A stretch of DNA of 64,000 bases from Puccinia triticina (Eukaryota > Basidiomycota > Pucciniomycetes > Pucciniales > Pucciniaceae): NCBI RefSeq assembly GCF_026914185.1, contig NC_070574.1:4058501-4122500 (forward strand), in the 5' to 3' direction. The translations under genes were made by a program, and so were the position numbers. Under the pieces are notes generated by a model. That model was not told where the DNA came from, searched no databases, and saw nothing but the letters and a program-made list of their open reading frames with translations. Numbering within the stretch: position 1 is the first letter of the stretch; each line of letters begins with the position of its first letter. This document shows positions 25,350 to 34,410 of this stretch, one piece after another.

Positions 25350-26612
25350 ATGAAGCTGCGTCTGGCTACTTTGCTGGTTTCATTGGTACTTGCTGGTAGC
25401 CCACTTGCAAAACCCTTGTTTCTTCACTCGGACGCTGCGGCCCCGCAGGAAGCTGCTGCACGAACGTATGCAGATTACCCGCAAATGTACGAATCTGCGA
25501 GGGAACAATACCCCCCAAAATCAATTGCTGATGTTCAACACCCATCGCTGCTTCGTGATTCATTATCAACTAAAACAAATGGGCTTGAGCCTAAGGAAGA
25601 AAGCACCGAACTCGTCTTTTTAGAGGGTCTAGATGATCCAGCTGCACCGGGATTGGGTCACATGACACTCAAGATCTGCTGGGGAGATCTGATTCCCGAA
25701 CCCAAGGATCTAAAAAAGCTCTACCAAACCTTCGTATACAAGGACGGCGCGCAAAATGAACATCATCTTTTCAAAGCAGTCGTTTTTCATAGCAGGGATC
25801 GCAAGCTTGCTGCACTGCACATTCAAAGCCTCTCTGACAGACCAATACGCTTCAAGCTATGGCTTCCCCGCAGGCGCCCTAAAACTCACCCCGACTGGGA
25901 CGTACCAGTCCACGCAGACGCAGGGATATACAAACCTACTTACACAGAGGAAACGATACTTCTTCCCAAAACGAAGCGTACCATTTCGATCGAACCGGAT
26001 CTGAGGTGGCCACACAGAAACGGCCCTACGATATTTGTCATGGGATGTCTCGAACCAGGCGAGTGGGATCAGTTCGTGGAACAACTTTACTTCAACAAGT
26101 TGGCCGAACTGCAGCGCCAGTTACAGGCTGCGGGACCCGTCAGACTTAGCCTGCCCGGGGTCGCGCCGGAGTCGGGTCGGGTTGTCAGCCCATCTCAAAG
26201 CATTCAGGAATTACGTTCGGGTCCGGTTTCCCCAGCATCCTCTGACTCTTCCCTCTCATGGCTAGACCTGAAGTACGGTGAGGAAAACGGATTTTATCCA
26301 AGTCGATTTGCTCCCGAGACGGGCAATGGCCGCAGTCCAAATCGGCCAGCTCCAATCGCACGCCCTAAACCCGCCAAACTCATTCCGCAGTCAGATCGGG
26401 TCGTCAGTCAATTTCAAAGCAGTCGGGAATCGCATTCGGGCCCGGTTTCCCCAGAATCCCCAGAATCCCCCTCATGGCTAGGCCATGAGTATGGGGAGGA
26501 TCTTGGTATGTATCCAAGCCTATTTGTTCCCCCAAAGGGCAATGGTCACATTCAAAATCAGCTAGGTCCAATTAGAAGACCCAGGTTCACTGAAGAAGAG
26601 ATCAACTATTAA
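25350..26612 (+). CDS. Predicted secreted protein with duplicated C-terminus, effector candidate
   Basis: Intronless 420-codon gene. Residues 1-20 (MKLRLATLLVSLVLAGSPLA) form a classic signal peptide with likely cleavage near 20-22. The middle (residues 85-255) is a globular-looking region with WGDLIPEPKDLKKLYQTFVY and RFKLWLPRRR. Residues 275-341 and 348-411 are two degenerate copies of one ~66-residue unit: R-V-V-S near 277 and 349, SGPVSP at 290-295 and 363-368, WL.L.YGE near 304 and 376, YPS near 316 and 388, GNG at 325 and 397. No known enzyme domain is visible. Only two cysteines follow the signal peptide. A signal peptide, no homology I recognise, and a repeat-rich setting fit a rust effector or cell-surface protein, which is inference. 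Confidence 0.75.
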   Translation: MKLRLATLLVSLVLAGSPLAKPLFLHSDAAAPQEAAARTYADYPQMYESAREQYPPKSIADVQHPSLLRDSLSTKTNGLEPKEESTELVFLEGLDDPAAPGLGHMTLKICWGDLIPEPKDLKKLYQTFVYKDGAQNEHHLFKAVVFHSRDRKLAALHIQSLSDRPIRFKLWLPRRRPKTHPDWDVPVHADAGIYKPTYTEETILLPKTKRTISIEPDLRWPHRNGPTIFVMGCLEPGEWDQFVEQLYFNKLAELQRQLQAAGPVRLSLPGVAPESGRVVSPSQSIQELRSGPVSPASSDSSLSWLDLKYGEENGFYPSRFAPETGNGRSPNRPAPIARPKPAKLIPQSDRVVSQFQSSRESHSGPVSPESPESPSWLGHEYGEDLGMYPSLFVPPKGNGHIQNQLGPIRRPRFTEEEINY

Positions 26613-27300
26613 TTTACCACAAGTTCCATTTTTCACTCGTGTGGATTTTTCTTGACCCAGATCAATTCTATAATCTTTTATCACATTTTTCTTCACTGAA
26701 AATTTCACTAAGTTTTGCTTTCTGTCTCAACACTTTATCAAATGATTTGAATCTTGTCTCCAAGTTTTTCTTTCTTGCATGGTATTAAGTACTTTGGAAT
26801 CCTAATTTTAAATACGTACCTCACTTCATTTTTCCATTTTTTTGCTGTGTTTACTACAAGCATAGACCACATAAACTCCAGATCTTCTATACTTCTGGAT
26901 AATTTGGGTTGAAAAATAACCACTCAATCATACTTGGATTTTGGATGGAAGATAAATAGAATATTGTGAGAATTCCAGTCAAGGCAGACAGTACTGACTT
27001 CACAAAGTGAGGAAGGTGCTGCTAGCTCAACCAGCTGCAACATGCGGTAAGGAAAGCTTAACCATATCCGCAGTCCAAAAAGACAGCACCATGCGGGCCA
27101 AAAAAACTTATCTCAATCTCCTTCACTGTTGAAATGGCCCAAGAAGGGTGCAATGGCACAGTTTCTATGAACAAGGACTGTATTTTAAGATGAGCAGGAG
27201 CTAGCTCAGAAGCAGGAGCTAGCTCAGAGAGATGCATCAGTCTACAGGGATCTCTCCTCTATACAACTGGTGGGAAGAGAGAAAGAGGTGAGTGGCTTAC
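26613..27300. other. Intergenic, AT-rich, no gene
   Basis: 3' flank of the secreted-protein gene. Near 27190-27250 the motif AGCAGGAGCTAGCTCAG is tandemly doubled, and the stretch TAGCTCAGAGAGATG...TCTACAGGGATCT (27219-27252) recurs at 29221-29254 on the far side of the inserted element. Nothing coding seen. Confidence 0.5.
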
Positions 27301-27723
27301 CCAAGGGTGGGCTGTTACATTACCCGTAATTGGGAATGTAACATTACTTTATCTGGTAGTGAGAGATATCTTAATTTTAGTTACAATATCTGCCACAGAC
27401 AAAGGGCTCTTTTTTCTAGTTACATTACCCAGATGTTTCCAACAAAATGGGTTGCGTTACAGATTTGCCCAATTTTGGGTAACTTAGCCGTAACTTTCCA
27501 AGGGAGATGACTATTTGTGGCCATTTTGTTCAATGTGAGTACTAAAAGTTTTCAAGCAACTGAAAATTTTATTTCTTTATTTTAATATCTTGTATTTACA
27601 ATTTAGAATTAAAATAAAGAAAAGCATGGGCTTTGAGTTTACCTGAAAGCAGCACGAGATTGTGCAGGGCTTGGGGTTCTTCTGGTTAAGTTGCTGAGCT
27701 ATGGAGCTATGAGTCTTGCAATA

Positions 27724-27874
27724 GTGGGATTCAAAGTAGACCCGCGCATGCCACTTGCAAGGCAAGGCAAGCTGGCGTTCAACTCAAATGTTGAATGTTG
27801 GCTTGCAGTCTCCCCGCAAAACTGGGTTATGCAAAGTGACCTGCATGCACGCGCGGGTCTACTTTGAAACCCCC
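27724..27874 (-). mobile_element. 151-bp MITE, copy A
   Basis: Exactly 151 bp between TA dinucleotides (27722-27723 and 27875-27876). Ends are inverted: GTGGGATTCAAAGTAGACCC on the left and, as reverse complement, GGGGGTTTCAAAGTAGACCC on the right. The reverse complement aligns along its length with 43281-43431, another 151-bp copy. No open frame. TA flanks would fit a Tc1/mariner-type mechanism. Confidence 0.85.
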
Positions 27875-28561
27875 TAATGTGCAACAAGGTTCGGTCAAGT
27901 CTGATTGTGATGATTTAAATTAAAACATTACACTATTAGCTCTTCTGCCCGTGCATAGCTTTGGTTCTGATTGCTTCTGTGCTTACCAATGCAGGGACCG
28001 GTTATCTGAATAACCTGGTCTTATCCTGTCTATACGGGTGGGCTGGTTCTGGAGGATCTGCTCATAAAATGTTATTTGCTTGAGTCAGCTCTATCTTTGT
28101 TTCTCTCTCTTGAATCTCAAGGGAGAGAACTGCTCACCTTGTTTTTTGGTGCTGCCCGTAATCCTGTTGAGGAGGGTGTTTCTGGTCTGGTCTGCGATAC
28201 AATCAGGCAGGCTTCTGTTGAGATAAAGTAGGTTAGCTTTTGCTTCAACTTTAATCTCTTCTTTCTTCCTGCTGACTTACCCGGAGGCGTGCTTCGGCTG
28301 TTGTCTTTCTGTTGCGTTGACCGTTAAGGTTCTGGCGTCTGCTAGCGTCAGAGTCAGGCTTGTCAGCGGCTATCTGGGTTAGGGTTTTGGGGCTGGACTG
28401 CAAGAGGGCTTACCTCTCATTGCAGCTGGGCTTTGGCTTGGGTCTGGCTGTGCTAGCTTCCACGGGGGTTGCTGCGCCCGTTCTAGGTCTGTATTCCTAC
28501 AAGTACATACTGGGATCAAGTTGATGTAAAAAAGCCACTAATGTTTCTGCCCAGGGTGTCA

Positions 28562-28636
28562 GGTCATAACAGGTGCACAGTGAGGAATTGAACCCGCAAC
28601 CTGCATGTTGCAAAACATACCAGAGGCAAGCACTAA
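28562..28636 (-). other. tRNA-like fragment (B-box)
   Basis: On the minus strand GGTTCAATTCC, a perfect match to the RNA polymerase III B-box, follows GCAACATGCAGGTTGCG, and a partial A-box-like TAGTGCTTGCC lies upstream. The anticodon-like loop would be eight bases, and the 5' acceptor half does not pair; a MITE begins exactly where it should be. Best read as a tRNA or tRNA-derived (SINE-like) relic, not a working tRNA gene. Confidence 0.25.
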
Positions 28637-28984
28637 GAGCATCCACATCAGTCGCGGATTAAGGGAGGATTAGCGTAACTAATCCTCCTTGGCAACCGCA
28701 TTGGGTCCAATTTAATTGGACTAAACTCCTCCCGGGAGTACGATTTGGAGTAAGCAGGAGTAAAGTTACTCTTTGCTAATCCTGGGAGTAAGCGCTGCAT
28801 GCATACACTCCTCCCCACCCAAAAGTAGCACAAAACACAGCTTACATAAGCTGTAGGTGCATACAACATACTTACACATCTTTTTATCCCACACCAATGC
28901 GGTTGCCGGCCGGGATTAGCGCTAATCCGGGAGTAAGCAGATCTGTTATTCCTTGAGTTACACCCGCACCAATGCAGATGCTCT
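28636..28984. mobile_element. 349-bp MITE with AGAGCATC ends
   Basis: AGAGCATCCACATCAG at 28636 is mirrored by a right end whose reverse complement is AGAGCATCTGCATTGG. The interior is built from complementary blocks (GGGAGGATTAGCG / CGGGATTAGCGC, GGGAGTAAGC). Such AGAGCATC ends resemble small Harbinger-type elements. The target duplication is not clear. Confidence 0.65.
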
Positions 28985-29867
28985 ACTTATTACTATCAAT
29001 CAAATGAACAACTTTTTAAAACTTCTTCAATTTTCACCCCAAAAAAGTTACATTATCCAAAACCTCCCAAATTCAAAATAAAAAAAGTTAATTAATGTTA
29101 TGTTACTCAAAAAAACATTATGTTACCCAAATGGCTAATTTGGATAGCTAAATAAAATTCACAGTATCCAATTAGCCCTCCGCAACATACCATAACATAA
29201 CTGCCCACCCTTGGCTTACCTAGCTCAGAGAGATGTGTCCGTCTACAGGGATCTGTTGTGTAATCTAGTGATGACTATGTGACGGCTTTGTGAGGCCCTT
29301 ACATCCACATCCTTTTTCTCTAGACAAATTCAAAGGATGAATGATTGAGCAAACCAACACTGCTCAAATAGCAGGCAAAGTCGAGTGCTTGTATCCAAGG
29401 CTAGGCTAAAAAAGAAATAGTAAACTGACAGAGTAATTACGGTTCTGATATATATAAAAAACCTTTCTCCTCAGTTGTTTTGCCAAAGCTCATCAAGGCA
29501 GACACTAAGAGCCAAAAGGCCCTAGCTAAGTAGGGAGGCTAAGGCCCTATAGATAAAGAAAAAAGAGCATGTTCTGATGCGGCTCACTTGATCAAAGATT
29601 CACATAAGCCAATTTGTGGAAAACGGAATGTTTCAACTTATAATTCTTCCTTTTCTATCCTTAAAAGTAGAGAGAGCCTGTATTCCTAAGTTCTTGCTTT
29701 TAGGTAAAATTCATTTCCCAACCTACTGTTTTTGTGCAGTTTGTTAATATGTATCTAACTAGAAATAAATTTTATAGTATCTTGAAATCTTTCACATATG
29801 ACCAAGCCCAATGAGGAAGTTTTTTTTATAAGGTTTGACTTTTATCTTTTTCAATGCAGTTGTAGGA

Positions 29868-30085
29868 AGTAGTAGTACATCAAGCGTGTCTGGGCAGATG
29901 CCCCAGTCCTGCATGGCCAAGCACCACCGGGGGTTTGGGGTGTGCCCAGGGGGCTTGATTGGGGAGGTCGGGCGGGCAGCTGATCTTGGCACCTACCCAA
30001 GTGCTGCTTTGGGATCATTGCGGAACATCAGTATCTAGACTGGTGTGTGTACTGGCCAGCGGATGTGTCAATATCAAGGGCCAAT
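29868..30085 (+). repeat. Dispersed repeat, copy 2
   Basis: Reverse-complement match to 14760-15010 over most of its length, e.g. GATCATTGCGG near 30012 and GTGTCAATATCAAGGGCCAA near 30066. A run of 15 G starts at 30111 just beyond it. Confidence 0.65.
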
Positions 30086-30087
30086 CA

Positions 30088-30260
30088 AACTTGTGAAGTC
30101 CCTCTTCTGCGGGGGGGGGGGGGGGCAGCCCTGGTCGCGGAGCTACCCCTCCAAAGGACGGACTTGCGTCTAAAACCAACTCAAAACCGTGTCACGGTTG
30201 GCCAGTTTTGGTGTAGCCAACTTTTGGACGGCTGCACCTACTGTACATGGGTCAGCCTAA
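30088..30260 (+). repeat. Dispersed repeat (second family), copy 1
   Basis: Reverse complement of 57935-58115: shared blocks include AACTTGTGAAGTCCCTCTTC, CAGCCCTGGT, and GTGTAGCC..CTTTTGGACGGCTGCACC. The G/C run differs in length between copies. Confidence 0.65.
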
Positions 30261-31385
30261 ATGCACTCCAAAAATTTACTTCATGCACTCCACATTTTTG
30301 GCTTTGGGGAATGGGTACTCCAAAAATATTGGAGTGCTGTGATTTTGCAATCCAAATTCATGGAGTCTCCATATGGGCACTCCATTTATGCTGGAGTACA
30401 GGCCAGGGTAAGCCAAAACTTACCCAAATAAGGGAGTGCAGCTAGATACACTCCAAAAAAAATGGAGTATACACCCAAGCACTCACTTTTTGAGCCAAGG
30501 GTTTGGCTATGCACTCCAGTTGGCACAATTTCAACTGGAGTCCCAAGCTTTGGTGAAGCCCCCATCTTGGGTGCTTACATATATGTAAATACCCCTTTCA
30601 TGTGTGCATGCACTACATCTGTATATGATAGAATGAACCTGGAACCTTGACAAGGGCCAAATTATGAACCTTGATGAACTTGGGTATAGGTCAAAGTATG
30701 AACCTGGTTCTTGCATCTCAACTGACAGCAGTTTCTTGAGTTTTTATTTCATAGTTAAATGTTTTCAATTTAAACAATCACCAATAGCTGTCAGGTTTAA
30801 ATCTCCAGAGAGACATGTTTAACTTTCACCTAAACTTAAAGTGGGAGTGTCTGTCAGCTCATAGATTTAAATTTTAGCCGGATGTTGGTTTACGTCTCTT
30901 TTTAAAAGTTGTTTGAACAAACCTTTGTACATTGAGAATACTTCTATTTTGTATCAAGTTGTGTAAAATGCCTCTGAAATTTATGTGTGATCTTTGCTTT
31001 AGAGTATTTTATTTAAAAACTTTGAAGATTTGATCAACTCCTTGTTCTTATACCACATAAAACTTGGTAGGGTCAAGACGCATGCACACCCAATAGTTTT
31101 GCAACGCAACCACCCTTGATCATTCATATTTTCTTTTCCAAGAAGCTTGGACACATTTGCAAAATTTCATTGGGGGTAGATCCTGGCAGATCCCATATCT
31201 TTCATGTTTACTCCACGCTTAGTCTTGACAGGTGTCAGATGAGGCCCAAGGCTAAATCTAATCCCTGAGCCATCATTCTCCAGATGATGGTCAGGGAGTA
31301 GACTTTTGGAAAAACAAAGCTCATATTTGGAACCGGAGAGGCTTTGTTACCTTCCCTGCCGCTCACCATGTAGCTAGGCTAACTT

Positions 31386-31435
31386 AACACAAGTCCCCTC
31401 CTTCCGAGGAGGCGCAAAGCGCCTCCAAAGGAGGG
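31386..31435. repeat. Small foldback, AAGTCCC(C)TCC family
   Basis: Near-perfect hairpin of about 50 bp: AAGTCCCCTCCTTCCGAGGA, then GGCGC...GCGCC, then CCTCCAAAGGAGGGACTT. Related ends occur at 58242-58302 (full hairpin) and at 32472-32490 (single arm); all three are preceded by CTTAAC(A/T). Confidence 0.6.
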
Positions 31436-33672
31436 ACTTGAATATAATGTCCCAAATCTTGCGTGAGCGCAACCAGCCATTTGGCTGGGGAGGGCATTAC
31501 AACCCCCAAATCACCCACAAGCGCTCTGATTCTGGTCACGTCTCCCAGACCATTGAAAAGCTTGTGATTTTTCGGTATATGTACGGCCCTCAAAGCTCCA
31601 CATTTCCATAGCATTAGAAAACTGTGGGGATGGATAGGTATTGGGCATTGGAGTGATCCGCCCAATGCAGGCCCAGATAAACTCGGATTGATCCGCTCCT
31701 TATGGCATAAATAGCAAAATGCATACATCATAAGCCATAAGCGCCACCAATTGCAAATATGTACATATTTCATTAAAAATACAATTTAATACTTCAAGAG
31801 CCGTGGGACTCTCCCTGATCTGACAAGAGTGGAATCCGGCGGGTCATCAAAATCTAATTTCCCAAATGTGCAAGTGCCCTTGCAAAAATAGCTGCTGAGC
31901 AGGCCATTTATGGCCAAATTTCCCCCCAAAAAATCCAGCAGATGCTCAAGATGGGCAGCTACAACTGTGCCAAAAGGCATTGAAGAGAGTTCATTTATTT
32001 ATTTTTAACTTTGTGCTGAGTTTATTTTTTATCATTGAGTGTCCCTTCGGGACGCGGGGTCGGGCCCCCCCGACCCTCCGATCGAGAGGCTTAGTTAAGC
32101 TCTGCTGCCCTGATCTGCCCAAACGGAGGGACCGACCGAGCTCAGGACTCACCCCGGGCAAACCCAGGTCATGTGAGCCAAACATGTTGCGCAGTCCTGT
32201 AGGCCTTTCAGGTTCTGGAGGACCTGTCACACTTACAGGACAGCTTGCGCGGTACACAGCCTGCAGCTGTCATACAGTCATACATACATATTTACTTACA
32301 TAAATAAATGATATGCAGGAATTCAACCAAATAACTGCAAGCCGCGGTGATGTCAACACTGCCATAGACCACCATTCAAATTGGACACAACCACATAACT
32401 ACTATTACACAACAACATCATCACAAGTCATCACAGGCCATCACCTGACATCACACGCGCCAAACACACTACATAGCTTAACAGAAGTCCCCTCCGAGGA
32501 GAGTGTGGGGAAAGTTTGACTGTGTATGTAGTTGTTAGCTGGAAAGATGGGAGTGGCAGAGGCAGTTCACCACGGAAGTGGTTAGGCCGTACTCATTGTG
32601 GTGAAAGAGGCCGGGCCCAAATGATGGTCAGGCCGCGCACCTCTTCCAACTAAACAAAAAAACCAACAGTCGTTTCAAGCTAGGTTGACCCACACTTGAT
32701 CAATCCTAGTAGTGAGAGGAGAAGAGGATGCAAGAAAGTTAGTTGTCAGTTTTGAGTGGTGAAAGGGGCCGGGTATGAATTCAGCTCAAGCCAACAGCAC
32801 CCCTTCCACCAGTAAGTATCAAGTTCCAACAATTTCTTCAAGATCAAGTTGACTTACAGTTGATCAATCCTGGAGGTGAGAGCTCAGAGGAGTGGAGGAG
32901 ATAGTTATCGTCCACGTTGATTGTTTGAGGGGCTGAAGGCCAGCGAAAAAGATAAGAGGCAGATTCCGGCTGAGTGTGTGGTGTGCGCGCGGTGACTATG
33001 TACATATTTTTAATGTGTATGCATAGGTCTGTCATGTAAATACATACATAGTACAGGCTCCTTTTGCTGGGAAAGTGTTGGCTGTTGGTGGGTTTTTGAG
33101 GTTATGTGTGTACAGTGTGATATTTGCTGTATGGGCTTGTGTGATGTCTGGTTATGGGAGGTTTTGTCAGCCCTTTTGACTGGTTTTGGTCACCTCTGAC
33201 ACATGATGATGTGCCTAGCAAATTCAGCTGTTGCGCGGTTGTACCGCATGAAAACCTGTCATGCATCTGTGACATGACCCAGGCCGCTGTTTTTTTTTTC
33301 GGTGGCGTGCAGGATCACGTAACCTGTTTGGCTTTCATGACCCGTGCTTGCCCGGGGTGACTGTTACACGCTACAATCAAATGAGGGCTGTGGGATATTT
33401 AAGCCCGAAGTCTATCTGGAAGCTGAAAATAAATCCATAACATGAAACAAAAAATTACTGAAATTGTCCAAGCTTCTTGGAAAACACAATTACCTTCAGA
33501 TCGTAAATACTGAATATATGATAATATCTTGTAAAAAGTGATACCTGTGTCCATACCTTAATGCTTTGTTTCAGTATAACGATGCATGAGACCGCATGTG
33601 GATGTTCTCGGGAGTTGGTTTGTTCATTCTCACATTTGTCTCTTGTTTTATCGTTCAATCAAATCGAAGATC

Positions 33673-34410
33673 ATGACAGCCATGAGGCATTTAACCATCT
33701 TTTTGTGCTCTGCGATGCTTTGGCATGGCCGGACCGCCATGCCGGTCTTGAAATCCAAGCTGCTTACTTTCAGCTTCAACACCAATCCGCTCAAACTGCC
33801 TAATGATAGCCGTTTCGCCGATCCAATCATATCCGCAACGAAGGGAGCGCAAACAGAGGTAGCCGAACTCAACGGCAAGAAAGCTCTCAGAGGACTTCTC
33901 GTTCGTCCGATTGGAAAAGCTGGTCGGGCATATTTGTATGTCGAGGGGCTAGCTGAGGAAGGCGAAGTTTCCTATGCCATGTGGTTACCATCAGTCGCAA
34001 GTTATTTTCTGAGGCCGAGAGGCCTTCCATCTGGAGCTGTACACAGATTTGTCATTGAAAAGTTGGAAACACATCAATCGCCGGTGATTCTAGTGGATGG
34101 AGCATTGGCCAGGAAGCAGTCTAGTACAAAATTTAGTCGACCCAACGAAGAGGAACACCTACGCAAAATGCTTCACTTTACCATATTTTCAGATTTTGGT
34201 CCGAGACACAAATTCCACTTTCACATACAGGCTGTGAAAGTGATGATTTGTCGATGGTCTCAGCATACTAAACATCGTTGGAATTCTTGCTCAACACCGG
34301 CGGAATTCTTTATGGCGATGTTAAATCCAAAAAATCTATACAACAACTTTGCAAAGTTTCATCAAATTCAGAGGGAAACAAGATCCTTTTCTCCTTACCA
34401 AAACAGTTAA
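33673..34410 (+). CDS. Predicted small secreted protein, effector candidate
   Basis: Intronless, 245 codons from the ATG at 33673; an ATG at 33586 in the same frame would add 29 residues but hide the signal peptide. The N-terminus MTAMRHLTIFLCSAMLWHG reads as a signal peptide with cleavage around residue 23. The mature part is basic (KSK, RPIGKAGRAY, RPRGLP) with no known domain. Its central stretch (GRAYLYVEGLAEEGEVSYAM then WLP) is reminiscent of the region AALHIQSLSDRPIRFKL then WLP in the secreted protein at 25350, hinting at distant paralogy; this was judged by eye only. Flanked by repeats on both sides. Confidence 0.6.
   Translation: MTAMRHLTIFLCSAMLWHGRTAMPVLKSKLLTFSFNTNPLKLPNDSRFADPIISATKGAQTEVAELNGKKALRGLLVRPIGKAGRAYLYVEGLAEEGEVSYAMWLPSVASYFLRPRGLPSGAVHRFVIEKLETHQSPVILVDGALARKQSSTKFSRPNEEEHLRKMLHFTIFSDFGPRHKFHFHIQAVKVMICRWSQHTKHRWNSCSTPAEFFMAMLNPKNLYNNFAKFHQIQRETRSFSPYQNS

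Larger units (their letters stand above)
27301..29214. mobile_element. 1.9 kb inverted-repeat element with nested smaller elements
   Basis: Begins CCAAGGGTGGGC at 27301 and ends with its reverse complement at 29203-29214; similarity continues with GTTA. CTTAC is present directly outside both ends (27296-27300, 29215-29219), consistent with a 5-bp target duplication. The interior holds a 151-bp element (27724-27874) and a 349-bp element (28636-28984). No transposase is encoded. Because longer flanking sequence is also duplicated around it, the 5-bp duplication is suggestive, not proven. Confidence 0.55.
29215..33585. other. Intergenic repeat-rich region, no gene seen
   Basis: Contains the dispersed repeats 29868-30085 and 30088-30260, a cluster of GGAGT/ACTCC motifs (30250-30550), a 40-bp relative of the Harbinger-type MITE end at 30713-30752, foldbacks near 31386-31435 and 32472-32500, and a diverged direct duplication (32585-32715 and 32755-32890, sharing GTTGAC..ACA.TTGATCAATCCT). 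No open frame has a recognisable domain or signal peptide. Confidence 0.5.

Noticed and set aside
28562..28636. Functional tRNA gene
   Set aside because: The anticodon loop would have eight bases and the acceptor stem is missing; kept only as a relic.
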